Shown one piece after another: positions 35,320 to 53,661 of a stretch of 64,000 bases of DNA. The notes under the pieces were generated by a model. It worked only from the letters and a program-made list of their open reading frames with translations, had not been told where the DNA came from and ran no database searches. Each line of letters opens with the position of its first letter. The first letter of the stretch is position 1. The DNA comes from Erigeron canadensis (lineage: Eukaryota; Streptophyta; Magnoliopsida; Asterales; Asteraceae). The position numbers and the translations under genes were made by a program. Where the stretch lies: contig NC_057764.1 of the NCBI RefSeq assembly GCF_010389155.1, positions 11,036,001-11,100,000 of the forward strand, read 5' to 3'.

Positions 35320-36982
35320 CAGTTCAGACTGCCCTCAAAGCCGAAATTGTTCAACCTTTGGCGAGTCTGACTGGTGAGGTTTAGAATTTGACCACCAGAA
35401 TAAGCTGTCTGGAAAGTAGGCCAACCCTTGAGAAGAATTCTGTTGTCAGCACCCTCAGTGATGAAGTTGTCAGAAAATTTAAGGGGGATATGCTGAAGGA
35501 AATAACTAAAGAAGTTTCTGAAACAATCATCAGAAATCTTCGTGATGGGTTGTTGTCTGAAGTAATAAAGATGATTAACAACCAGTTGCCTCGCCACTTT
35601 CCTCAGGATCTAGAGATTATCAAAAAGGAAGTGATGCAGTTGAGGAAAACTGTGAACAACATTTCTCCAATGTCTGGTAGAACCTTTGATTCTGCTGTCA
35701 GACATAAACTGGACCAAGTGTGGAATCATCTTCAGTCTGGAGATGCTTCCAAGGGGGAAAGTTCTGGAAAAGAAAAGGCTGATGCCAGAAGAAAGTTGAA
35801 GTGTGGAAGAAGATTGTTGGAACAAATGTGCTTGGTACTGATGCCAATGCACAACAAGCTCAAGAGGTTACTGGTACTGATGCCAATGATCCAATTTTCG
35901 AGGCTTTTTCAGATATTCAAACAGAAATCAAAATGGTGAAAGGAAAGAAGCACTTGGTATATGGAGGAGAGCTTGAAGAACATTCTATTGAAGAAAGTAT
36001 TTGGTGTGAAGAATGTTGAGGAGTTTCCATCTGTTAGTGATGAAACGTCCAAGAGACTGGAGCAGCAATGCATAGCCATTGAAATCTTCAAGAAGAATCT
36101 AAAGAATGACTTGGCTGCTCACAAGTTAGATATGGCGAAAATGGGGACTCTGGATTCCTATCATGCTGGAAGGTTGTGTGTACCAGTTGAGGTTTACAAG
36201 AAGAAAAAGGATGACCCCAGAATTCATCAATGTATTGCAGCTCTGGATGATGTTTATATAAGATCAATATACTCCCAGGATGAACAGATGTACGATTCAG
36301 AAATATATGGGGAGAGTATATTGGATTTGATTGCCAAGAGAAGGGAACACTGGAGAAGCTTCAGACTCATGTAAGAAAGAATGCTGCAGTCCTTGAAAAT
36401 GAATATGTAAAGAAGTTCAAGGGTCTGCCGAAGCCTCCAGTGCGAAGAACCAAAGCTGATAGAGATGCAGATCTTAGCACGTTCATTCCTTTAAACACTT
36501 CTGAAAGAATTGACAAAGAAAAAATTCAACAAGAGGTTGTTCAGAAAAAGGTGTCCAAGGAAGTTGATGACATGGTTAGGAAGGCTCAGACAAAAGAAAA
36601 GTACGAGCATTTGTCAAGATTCAGAGCTGATGTCCGACCAATACTGGGTACTGAGATCCATCTGGTAGAAAATCATGATAATTTCTCAAAGTTCCATGTC
36701 AAACTCTTCAGAGAAGGGAACTTTAATGATGAAAGAAAATATACGTCAATCAGGGCATTTGGATGGTCAGAACATAGAGAGATTGGCCTTTCCTACATAG
36801 GTAAAGATGTTTCCCATGATGTCAAGTATTTTATGAAGAGGATTGGCAAGGAATGGATGAGGAAGGAACTGATGGAGATGGAGCTAGGCTTAAGGACTGC
36901 ACTAACTACACCATCATCTCCAGTTTCAAAGAGGAAGGCCACAGAAGAGCCATCTGGGCATGCTAAAAAGAGAAGGGCCTGA
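35320..36982 (+). pseudogene. Third ORF of element A, 3' half
   Basis: Continuation of ORF3 after the inserted element B. Coiled-coil segments (LTTRISCLESRPTLEKN, EVSETIIRNLRDGLLSEVIK) come first, then a segment absent from B, then the conserved C-terminal domain (MGTLDSYHAGRLCVPVEVYK, DDVYIRSIYSQDEQMYDSE, SKFHVKLFREGNFNDERK, FGWSEHREIGLSYIGKDV) and a basic tail (SKRKATEEPSGHAKKRRA), which fits a bipartite nuclear localisation signal. Frame breaks lie near 35790, 35960 and 36375. With the 5' half the original protein would be about 1,200 residues. Confidence 0.8.
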
Positions 36983-37238
36983 ATCTTTGTTTTGTACTTG
37001 TATTTTGTTTATTTTTGATGTAAAGTTGTAACTTTCAACCAGTTGATGTCTGTATATTTTTTCACAAGTACTTGAACAGATTAAGTCTAGAAATTAAACT
37101 GTACAAACTGGGAACACTGATGATCTATAAAGTGGCTCTCCAATAATTCAAAATTAGAGTTAGTCAATTTTTCAAGGATTTTCTCAAGCACAAACCTGTA
37201 TAGATAAAAGCTTGAAAATCCTTGCATAATTTCTAAAC

Positions 37239-37252
37239 AAATAGGGGGAATT
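37239..37252 (+). promoter_or_regulatory. Polypurine tract of element A
   Basis: AAATAGGGGGAATT directly before the 3' LTR start TGTTCGGTCC. Confidence 0.8.
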
Positions 37253-38244
37253 TGTTCGGTCCAGATTTACTGGACTCGCTTCAAACGAGAATACTGGAGC
37301 CCTCTTAAGATTTGTCCAGAAATTATGAGAAGACCAGTGAACAACTTACTTGTACAGGAATCTGGATTCCACCAGATTTGTTCACTAGACTTCACTCCGG
37401 TCAAGATCTTTCCACTGAAGAACATTCTCACTGAACTCGAAGACTGAAGTCTGAAGAAAGAAGTCTGACAAATAGTGGAGCTCACTGGCTGACTTACCAG
37501 ATCTCTTGACTGGAGTCCCTGATAGTGTTCTAGACCTTACAAGTCTGAACACTGACTACGAGGAATTGACTTTATGCCTTTACATGCCTTTAACCGGACA
37601 ATCCATTTGTCCTTTGTTAAAAGCCTTACACGCATGTAAAGGTGGTTGGTTAATTAGAAAACAAGTCACTATCAAGTGACTTTATTCTTGTACTTTAATC
37701 AATGCATTTAAGGAATTAATGTAATTTCCTTAAATGCATGTAACCATATTTGTACGGCAAAAAAAATATTATATTTATTCTTTTTGCCTATAAATACCAA
37801 GTCACTTCCCTCGTCTAAATTACACTTTTGCAATTTGGTGCCTTTGCTCAAATACTCTCGATCTAAACAGTTATATTTCACAACTTTAAGTATTTCGATC
37901 AAAAGAGTTTATTTAGCAAATATTAGATCGCTTGTAATTCATAAGATTGTTTAGATACTTACTTTGTAATATCTTAGTTCCACAACAACCTTGTATTTTA
38001 TTTAACATCAATAAATAAAATACACTTGAAAATTACATTGTGTCTCACCATTTACTTTACTTGCTTATCTTTATATTGTTTAAGTACGTATTACTTTATA
38101 TATATTCTTGCATTTATATTTATTGTAATACTAGTCCAATCTAGTGCTTACTTGACTTGTCGCATTTATACTAGTCCAATCTAATGCTTACTTGACTTGT
38201 TATTCTACATTTGTGGGTTAAACCATCGAGTGAGGGACTTCACA
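37253..38244 (+). repeat. 3' LTR of element A
   Basis: 992 bp, followed by target duplication ATAAC. It contains a 40-bp tandem duplication (ACTAGTCCAATCTA... at 38130 and 38170) that is absent from the 5' LTR. Confidence 0.9.
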
Positions 38245-38249
38245 ATAAC

Positions 38250-38726
38250 AATTTAATATCAAATAATGAACAAACATTAACAAAATACCAAAAACTAAAT
38301 TAAAGTGATATAAAAAACGTATGTTTTTTTAGAGGTTATATGACCATGTTTTTTTTAAAAAAAAATTGAAAGGAGAGAAATGATGAAAAATGATTAATGA
38401 ATGTTTACTTAGATTGTTTATATAATAATAATAAATATAACATATAACTTTAAAATTTAAAACAAGTTGTTTTGAATGCAATTTATGATAGATTTTAAAT
38501 ATAATTATTCATTTAATAAGGAAAAATAATAATATTGAAAAGAAAGAGAACTAGATTAATTAAGAAAAAAAATTAGGCTTAAGAAAAAGGATTTGGGGTG
38601 TTAAGTATACCGAAAAGCTACTTATAATATAGATTATTATTTTTTTTTTTATTAAGATTATTGATATTATCAGTATTAGTATTATCTGTGTATCCTCAAA
38701 CAGTCAAACATAACACAAACACAAAA
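38250..38726. other. AT-rich promoter region of the synthetase gene
   Basis: Strongly AT-rich with T- and A-runs. A CTTATAATATAGATTA stretch near 38620 could be a TATA region for the downstream gene. No coding. Confidence 0.4.
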
Positions 38727-45693
<6,967 letters not shown>

Positions 45694-45700
45694 CGTATTC

Positions 45701-45779
45701 AGTAAAGGTACATTTTGGTTATGCGTTATTCAGCTACATTTAGTAAAGGTACATTTTGGTTATGCGTTATTCAGCTACA
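45701..45779 (+). repeat. 41-bp tandem duplication in the 3' UTR
   Basis: AGTAAAGGTACATTTTGGTT... occurs at 45701-45738 and again at 45742-45779, just after the synthetase stop codon. Confidence 0.9.
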
Positions 45780-45918
45780 AGCCTACAAACGTGCCTATGG
45801 GTGGGGGGAATGCCTGCTGCCATGTTTTCTAGAAGCCTGATCATGTTTATTCTTTTGGGTAGACTAGGAGCCACATAGTAGGCTTTTTCAGTTATTGATC
45901 CTGATCCATCCTGGGTTT

Positions 45919-47020
45919 CAGGGCCGGCCCCGAAGATTTATAGGTGTTGGCCGAGCGTCAAAAAAGGCCCCATAGGCTAAGCGCAACAAATTATGTCTAT
46001 ATATATATATATTTTGAAAGAGTTTATATTATATAAACTAATCTTTAAAAATGACGATAAATGGTATATCAATAAACATAACAAAAGTTATTCTGCAAGA
46101 AACTAAAAAAAATGCAAAATCATATAATAAAAGTTTGCAATTAATTGTTATCTACATAAAATAAAAACAAAGAGAAAAGTATCACCTGCAAATTAAAAGA
46201 AAGGTGGGGACAAGAACAATTTGTGATCACAGTAACATAATGAGAGCACCGCTTGACTTCGATTATTATGACTGCTTTGACTCTTTTTTTCCTCCTTTAT
46301 AAGACGGTAAAAGTTTTAATTTTATATTGTATATATAGGGGTTATGTATTGTAAAACAAATATTAAAGTAAACAAATAAGACAAGATCTTGACCTTTAAA
46401 TCATGATTAAATTGATATACGAAGATTCACGAAGCAATTGATGCACTATGATTTTTATTATCCACGGTGATTTTGAGTGGAGAGAAACATATTGTTTTAT
46501 CTGTTTTACTTTAATATTTGTTTTATCTATATTATATTAGCAAATAGAGTTTCAACTTTCAATTCAACATTTACTTTCTCAAAATGTCATTTCTATCAAT
46601 TATATATTACCAAACACCATTTCTCTCTCATCAAATCTCAACCAATCATCTTTTTTCTCTCTCATCCATAAATCATTTATTATTCCAATTCGTTTAAAAT
46701 CTTTTCTCACAAACCGTACATCGATAAATTATAAAAATTATATGGGTGTTTTTAAAATTTCATAATCTTTCATTATAAATGTTATTCAATATTCTTTCGA
46801 CGAATTTTTAAATTCGAGGGCGGAGCCCGTACGGCTAAGACATTTGGCTATCACACTCTATGACCTATCAACCCTATCATCTCACCACCGCAACACGCGG
46901 ATACTTGCTCCCGTTCTACCTAAAACCTATATATATAACATTAAAAAAAAAAAATCGGGCCGCCTAAAAAAACAGGCCTCGGTCCGTCGCTCACTTTATC
47001 CACCCGTAAGACCGGCCCAG
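45919..47020. mobile_element. hAT-like non-autonomous element (tentative)
   Basis: Starts CAGGGCCGGCCCC and ends GACCGGCCCAG, giving imperfect inverted ends of the CAGGGCCGG type common in plant hAT relics. The inside is AT-rich and non-coding, with the MITE at 46351-46526 nested in it. The expected 8-bp target duplication is not convincing (CTGGGTTT against GGGGTTTT). Confidence 0.4.
46351..46526. mobile_element. Second copy of the AT-rich MITE family
   Basis: Ends are GTAAAACAAATATTAAAGTA and CTTTAATATTTGTTTTAT. Internal CAAGATCTTGACC, GAAGATTCACGAAGCA and GCACTATGATTTT match, in reverse orientation, the blocks of the element at 12492-12638. Confidence 0.55.
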
Positions 47021-47673
47021 GGGGTTTTAATGCACACAATTATACATGTATAATGAATATATTTCGTTTTTAGGCAACATATTTTTCTAACATTTTTTAT
47101 TTAAGGAAAATAGTAAGGTAACTAGTGTATCATTTATCTACCACTTTAGGACATAAACATTTTTGTTTCACATGGCAATACTTTTATTTATTTTGTTTAT
47201 ATGATAGAATGCATCAATTTATTTTTTAAGAAAAAACAAAGCTACTTTATTTCTAAACTGTATCAAATAATCATAAACTACCTCATGTTAGGGATTGAAC
47301 TTTAGACTTCGTGTCTGTTTGTTAGAGGGTTTTTGGAGGCTTTTATGAGTTTAAAAGTACCCAGCTTTTAAAATAAAAGCTCTTAAAAGCCTTGAAATGT
47401 CTTTAAAATAAAAACTGATAGAATATGGGTTGAAATAAAAGTCACAACTTCTAGCCCTATTTTTAAGCTACAGCTCTAAATCCTTTTAAGTTTTTTTGTG
47501 TGTCAAACATAGGTAAAGCCTCTATCAAATGTGCTGGTGCAAAGAAATTTGTCCAAACTTAGACCATCAATAACGTTCAGGCACTATAATTGTACAAGTA
47601 GCAGATATCTAGTACCAGTAATTATAAAATGCGGCTAAATAAGCACACATCTGGTGACCCATTTTCTACATAA
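47021..47673. other. AT-rich intergenic DNA
   Basis: No gene. An imperfect inverted-repeat segment at about 47310-47515 (TTTTAAAAGCTC-type internal palindromes) may be a decayed MITE. Confidence 0.35.
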
Positions 47674-47682
47674 CCTAACAAA

Positions 47683-49019
47683 GGGATAATGACACCAAAA
47701 TGTAACCAACTATGATTAAAAGATTATGTAGTGTAATGAACTACTAAACTAGCTATGTAGTGTAACCATCTTTGTTTTTTAGGTTATGTACTATAACGGG
47801 TGACCGGCAGAACAAGTAACCGGTTACAACTCTATGTTCATTTAAAAACTCACCCATGTGGCATGCTGACTCACGTGAGAAAGATGATGTGGACTTACAA
47901 TAATTATTTATTTATATATAAAAATAAAAATACGTAGATAAGACAATAAGTAAAAGAATAAAACTAGAAACAAATCAGACGACTCATTTCTTCTTCCTTT
48001 CCACATGCTTCATCTTTGTTTCTTTATATCATAATTTTAAAATTGTGTATGTATAAATATATCTTCCGTATATGTGTGTATATATATATATCATCTTACC
48101 CGATCTATAAATTACTTGTTGCTCTTTTTCCGGTGTCTATAACACCACCAGTTCACGATTAGGATCCCAATCTCCGGTGACTCCATTCTACACAATTTCT
48201 GGTGAACCTATTCCAATCTCTGGTGGTTTAAAATAGATTTTGTATATTTGTGTTTGATTTACATAAATAGACTTTTAATTTTTCTAATTGAATGATGATG
48301 ATAGATTTACATAAATGGGCTTTTAAATGATTAGTGTTTTAGGGAAAATAAGAAAGGGGGAAACAATTGAACACCTGTATTGTTGTATAGTTGAAAAGTT
48401 AAAATCGTTTCCGGAGCTGGTTTTAGTAGGTTTCGAATGTGGATTGTTATGACAGGGTGGGTTTCAACGGCGGCAGCAGCAGCAGCAGCAGATTCCGGTA
48501 GCAAGTGCGTATTCCGGTCACTTGATTTTCCGAAAGCAGTTGTATGTGCTATAATTTCGGGTAGCAAGTGCAGTTTCCTTTTTTTTTTAGATTTGAACAT
48601 GATTTTCTTGACCGTAGACATCCACCTCTGGTCACACCCCACCGGAAACTCCCTTGGTACGATCAACACCATCGATCTGTCAACTCATGTCTTCCTTCTT
48701 CTCCTCCACCTCACTGCCGAGATGTTTGGCTTGTCAGCTACCCCTGCCACCGCCTTTTTCTTGGTTTATATCTATATTCTAAATCTATATATATATATAA
48801 TCATAGATATAGATACAGTTAATAAAGAAGATGAATGAAATGACGTGGCATCTTACGTGGCGGGTGATGTGGCATCTACCTGTTATAACTGTAAGTTACC
48901 CGGTAGCATACATGACATAACCTGAAAAACAAAGATGGTTACACTATATAACTAGTTTAGCAGTTCACTACACTACATAACTTTTTGGTCATAGTTGGTT
49001 ACATTCTGATGCCATTACC
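47683..49019. mobile_element. Mutator-like element (MULE), non-autonomous, with long inverted ends
   Basis: 1,337 bp. Terminal inverted repeats of roughly 115 bp (47683 to about 47800 against about 48905 to 49019), starting GGGATAATGACACC and GGTAATGGCATC, share AATGTAACCAACTATGA and GTGTAACCATCTTTG. A perfect 9-bp target duplication CCTAACAAA flanks it (47674-47682 and 49020-49028), the length typical of Mutator. The interior has no transposase. It contains a GCA run at 48472-48490 and a minus-strand frame of 113 codons (48331-48672) that I do not recognise; it may be captured host sequence. Confidence 0.85.
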
Positions 49020-49028
49020 CCTAACAAA

Positions 49029-49910
49029 ATAAAATAAGTTTGACCGCCTCATATCATCCGGCCATAATTGACCTTGCCTTAGCCCTTTACCCATAATTGA
49101 TATAGTGCGAGCCCATCAAAGTCTAATTGACTACGCCTTTACCCACACATAAAAAGCTTTTGTCTTCATGTTTTAAAGACCCGATAATCCTTTGAAAATC
49201 GTTGACTGTAGAAAAACACATTATACGAAGCAAATGGCCAAATGGAAGTCATTCATGTACATACTCAAGAACTTACAAAAGGTCTTGTATATTGTATATA
49301 TCCTTAGTGACGTATCAAAGTATCTAGATCTTTGATAAACATTCGGTTTTGAAGATAATAATTATATAAAAAATCTTAATATTGATTACTAGAAAATGTT
49401 GGCAGACACTATAGGTTTAAATGAACTTAAACGAATAGAGGATTACAAGTAAAGTAAAGTTGGATTAAAATCAAAATTCTAAATCTAAAATAGATTTTTG
49501 AATATTGACATTTTGACTTTAATACAATAATCAATCTAAATATGCTAGTGTAGTTGTCCTTTTTTTTTTTAACGTTCGTGTTACGGAACGGCTAGTCGTT
49601 ACATCCATACCGGCAGACAGTCACTAGCGTCCGATCCACGAAGTCAGGGACCACAAGGGATGGAAAACCCACCAATTTTTGATAGGACAATAATTGGATT
49701 TGATCAATAGTTTTGTTAATGATGATGTCTTGTAATTAATCTAAGGTCCCGCTTTATGTCAATACTCATCCTCAGTCGTACTAGTCATAATCAGCGCAAC
49801 ATCAGCAAAAAATCATCCAAGGATCTATCCTTTTAAATTTAACCTTATACTCATGACTTATCTTGGACTCACGTTTTATTTAATTATATACTTTATCCAA
49901 CTTTACACTT
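49029..49910. other. Intergenic DNA, no gene recognised
   Basis: AT-rich, with a GC-richer patch at about 49571-49690 that looks like a dispersed repeat fragment but shows no ends I can define. Confidence 0.4.
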
Positions 49911-52900
49911 TTAATCCTCCAAATATTTAACAAAAACTAAATAGCACACACAATTCATTAAAATTAAAACATAAAAACAAACATTCATAAATAAAATCAA
50001 AAATACAATAAAATAAAAAAACATTCCTAAATACTTAAAAAAAATAAAAAACAACATTCCGAAATAATAAAAACATGAATTTCCAATGTAAAGCTCACGG
50101 GGGACGCCTATACACTTCGTAAGATCATGACGAAAAGTGTGATGCACATGTTGGTCACGGAGCTCCCTGTTGGTACGTTGGTGAACCGCCATTATCTCCT
50201 GGAAAGTACGTCGAGGTACAGGAGGTGGTTGAAACATACCGTCCTCCTCAAGTAATGTTATGACGTATCCCGAGTCTTCAACTATCATGTTATGCAATAT
50301 AACACATGCGTACATGGTTCGAAAAATCCGGTTAACGCTTCTAGCTCTAGCTGGTTGGCTTAGAATATGCAATTGTTTTTGAAGACATCCAAATACATGC
50401 TCGACATCCTTTCTTGCTTTTTCTTGATACTTTTTAAATTTTTTTTTCTTGTCATCTTGTGGGCACGAAAATGCCTTTACAAACGTTGACCACTCCGGAT
50501 AAATGTCGTCGGCGAGGTAGTAGCCTTTTCTGTAGTGTGTTTTGTTAACCGTAAACAAAGTATCCGGAGCACGATCCTCGATGATTTCCCTAAATATAAC
50601 AAAGTTAAAATACACGCAATGTTTAAAGTTAAAACCAAAATGGATATGAAATTCAAAGTGCCAAAACAAAGGCAAATTATTCAACACATTTATATCATTG
50701 TTCGATCCCGCTATGACAAAATACGCATGCCAAATCCATAAATCGTATGAAGCAACCGCTTCAAGCATGATTGTTGGATGGCCGTGATCACCACACGTGT
50801 ATTTCCCTTGCCATGTCTTAGGACAAATTTTCGAAGGCCAATGCATACAATCGATGCTCTCAAGCATCCCCGGGAAACCATGAAGCTCTTCGTGTTTAGC
50901 ATACAATCGTTGTATATCTTCTAGTGTTGGTCTGCGTAAGTACTCATCTTTGTAGAGTTGAAACACACATTTGCTACTGTCTAGGAATATTCTACTCATT
51001 TCCTCTCCAATCTGAAGATAGTCGTCAAGCGAGTCAGGGTTGTTGTCACACCCCGTTGTAGCGGAAATACAGGGTTAACAAATAATTGCGTACTAACCAA
51101 AGGCTAATAGAAATTACATCTATTTAATACCAAATACAAGTCTAATACAAGTACAATCGTTCAAATGTGAACCCCAGAATACGGATACAAGTCATCCATA
51201 TATGGAATTTGACCCACTGAATACAAGATAAATATTTAGACAGTCTAGTACGATTAGAACTAATAAGATGATAGTTCTCATATGTCTGATGCTAATTGTA
51301 CGTCCAAAGTCAAAAGAATGGCCCTAAAATGCCAAGATGATCCAAGACTTACTGTTGGTTACCTGAAAAGCATGAAATTTGAGAGGATCAACTATCGAAA
51401 TAGTTGGTGAGTTTACAGTGTATTTGACCAAAGTTTAGTCGTCATTGAGAATACATAATGACATGTAGTTATTTAAGACAAGACAGCCGGGAGCAAAATC
51501 CGACAATATATAATGACAGTCCAGACCTAAGTCCGACAATATGACTAATATGCCTCGCATAGGATTTCCCGTCTAAAGTGGGGTGCGGACCACAACCATG
51601 ACAGTCAGGAACAAAATCTGACAAAACAACCATTAGGATCTCATAATGGTAATAACTACATAAGGGGAACATTTTAGTCTGTCAAACACATAAACATTTA
51701 GTCAGCCGACAACATGGCAAGTCTAAGTCACATAGAGCAAAATTTCATAAGACGTGTATACACATTTTCAGATAGCCGTCAACATGGCAAACATAAGGCA
51801 AATGATTTAAGTAGCCAAATCACATGACATAGACAAAGACAAATCATTTATAAAGTAGTCGTGTATACAACAGTACATGCTTTTCAGGCCCAAAGTAAAA
51901 AGGAAAAAGGGCGCCATAAACTCACCTTATAGATTGACGAATTTAAAGGATGAGTAGATTTACAATTTAGTCTCCACGTCTATCCGAACCTAGGATATAA
52001 GTACCAATGGTGAGGATCAAATCTCATGACGACAAGTATCCTACGTACAACTACTTAGCTATCGTTCCTAGAATGCCACGACCAAGTATGTGATAAATGT
52101 CCATTTTATTTGACTATCAATGTTACTAACATTGTCATTATAAGGTAGTCTAAAGTACTAATCCATATACACAAAGTTCAAGTGCATAAGTTACCGTCTT
52201 TTGAAAATATCAAATAGCCTCTGATCTCGCGGCGCGAGACACGACTGCAACGAGTGAAAAACAGTTTTTCTACCAGTTTTTCAGAAATCCACAATGATTT
52301 ATAATCCAACCTTTTCATTACAATGACTAGATACATGTTGAAAGAACTAAAAAAATAAAAACTGTCCATTTTTACTTATCAAAACAATCCCATCACTTGT
52401 GATTTCCAAGACCTATTTCTAGTAAAATTTCATCGAACATCAAAAACCAAAACTCATTTCATTATCAAGGCCTACTAGTTCAATCAACATAAATGAAATT
52501 AAACCTTCAAATAGGATTTAGTATAATAAAAGTTTAGAGAAAAGTTGCTTACCAATTTGAAGTTCTTGAAATAAAGTTTAGAAGATGACGATGAGGATGC
52601 TGATTACAAGAAAATTATGCTTGCCAAATGATTTTGTTATAACACTAAAATTTATTTCCCATTTGATTTCAATAAATCATAGATTGATTTAGAGAATAAA
52701 ATGTGGTGTGTGTGTGTTATGTTTGTGTGTCTCGACGCAGCAAAGAAAGAAGAAAAAGGGGTGTATTGGTGTTTTAATTTCCACCACAAACAAAGGACCG
52801 GCCTAGTGGCCTTATTTTGAGTATTATGTACCCTTAATTTGGTAAAATGCTTACGATTAAACACCGTATGACTAAAAGGTTATAATTTAAAGTAAAGGTA

Positions 52901-53661
52901 TTTTCTCCCATGTTATTTAAATTAAGACAAGTTAATAAAGTTTCGTCAAAGTGAACTTTATAATATTAAGTGTAGACAGTCTAATTATTTTGTACAAGAC
53001 ATAACCTCTAAATATTTATTTAAAGTTATTTTTAAGACTGGGCATTCGTCTAGATAGCTAATAGTCTACGTCATCAAGATACATTTAATTTGACTAAGTC
53101 AAAAGTCCAATTGTCTAATAACTTCCACGTCTAATGACCGTCTAATTTAGACTAGATTATGATAATGACTAAGCTTAATGGAGATTAAGACTAACCCGAT
53201 GTTAATTAATTACGAGTTGTCACAGTTGTATCCATACGCCAATTGACAGACACACACTTTTGTGTTGTAATAAAACCAACCCATTCTCGCCCATCAATAA
53301 GCTTGTCTTGCATTCTTCTAAAATGCTTGGGCATAGGACCTGGATTTCGAGACGGATACGAGATTATATCGTAAACTATGCGCATGAACAACGATCTTGA
53401 CATTTGAAATTGGCGCCTAAAATACCAAAGCGAGTACTTTGCATCTTCAACAAAATAATCCGCCATTAGTTGCTCGTTGGCGCTTAACCGATCTCTTGTT
53501 ATCATAGTGCGTGGTATAACTGGTCGTTGGGATGTTTCACCTTCCTTAAAAAGCTCAACACAATTTGACTTGATCCTCATAAGTTCCTCATCATCGGAGT
53601 CATGTTTAAACAACCTGACTCTCGTAAACGAGTTCAAACATGAAGGAATCGTGAAAGACAT
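49911..53661 (-). pseudogene. PIF/Harbinger transposase (HARBI1-like), split by a solo LTR
   Basis: The N-terminal part (53661 to 53230) starts MSFTIPSCLNSFTRVRLFKH and holds NEQLMADYFVEDAKYS and FRRQFQMSRSLFMRIVYDI. The C-terminal part (51038 to about 50090) holds YLRRPTLEDIQRLYAKHEE, the DDE residues in ESIDCMHWPSKICPK, GYYLADDIYPEW and RKDVEHVFGCLQ, and AYVDLWIWHAYF-type motifs. An unspliced intron is likely near 50590-50690. A solo LTR sits at the codons for AYGYN/PDSL, and with LTR plus one target copy removed the frame would run on. A separate small deletion near 53241-53255 shifts frame, so the gene was dead independently of the LTR. Confidence 0.88.
51044..53224 (+). mobile_element. 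Solo LTR, Ty3/gypsy-type, inside the Harbinger transposase
   Basis: 2,181 bp starting TGTCACACCCCG and ending GTTGTCACA, flanked by the 5-bp duplication GTTGT (51039-51043 and 53225-53229). There are no internal gag or pol sequences or primer site, so it is a solo LTR left by recombination. It contains a G-centred palindrome TCTCGCGGCGCGAGA at 52225-52239. Confidence 0.85.

Larger units (their letters stand above)
13080..38244 (+). mobile_element. Composite Ty1/copia element A (Sirevirus-like) with two nested elements
   Basis: The outermost element of a nest. It starts TGTTAGGTCCAG and ends GACTTCACA, and is flanked by the perfect 5-bp target duplication ATAAC (13075-13079 and 38245-38249). 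This proves that the LTR at 13080 and the LTR at 37253 belong together although 23 kb apart. Its own DNA is about 9.3 kb; the rest is a Ty3/gypsy fragment (14944 to about 18420) and copia element B (22981-35314). Order: 5' LTR, primer site, gag, gypsy fragment, integrase, reverse transcriptase, deletion of RNase H, third ORF (split by B), polypurine tract, 3' LTR. The element is dead: stops, frameshifts and two large deletions. Confidence 0.9.

Noticed and set aside
47310..47515. MITE with TTTTAAAAGC palindromes
   Set aside because: Ends are only loosely inverted and no target duplication is visible.
48331..48672. Protein-coding gene of 113 codons, minus strand
   Set aside because: Low-complexity alanine run from a GCA repeat, no homology recognised, lies entirely inside the MULE.
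49571..49690. Possible SINE or LINE fragment
   Set aside because: GC-richer patch with repeat-like flavour but no A/B boxes, tail or duplications that I can define.
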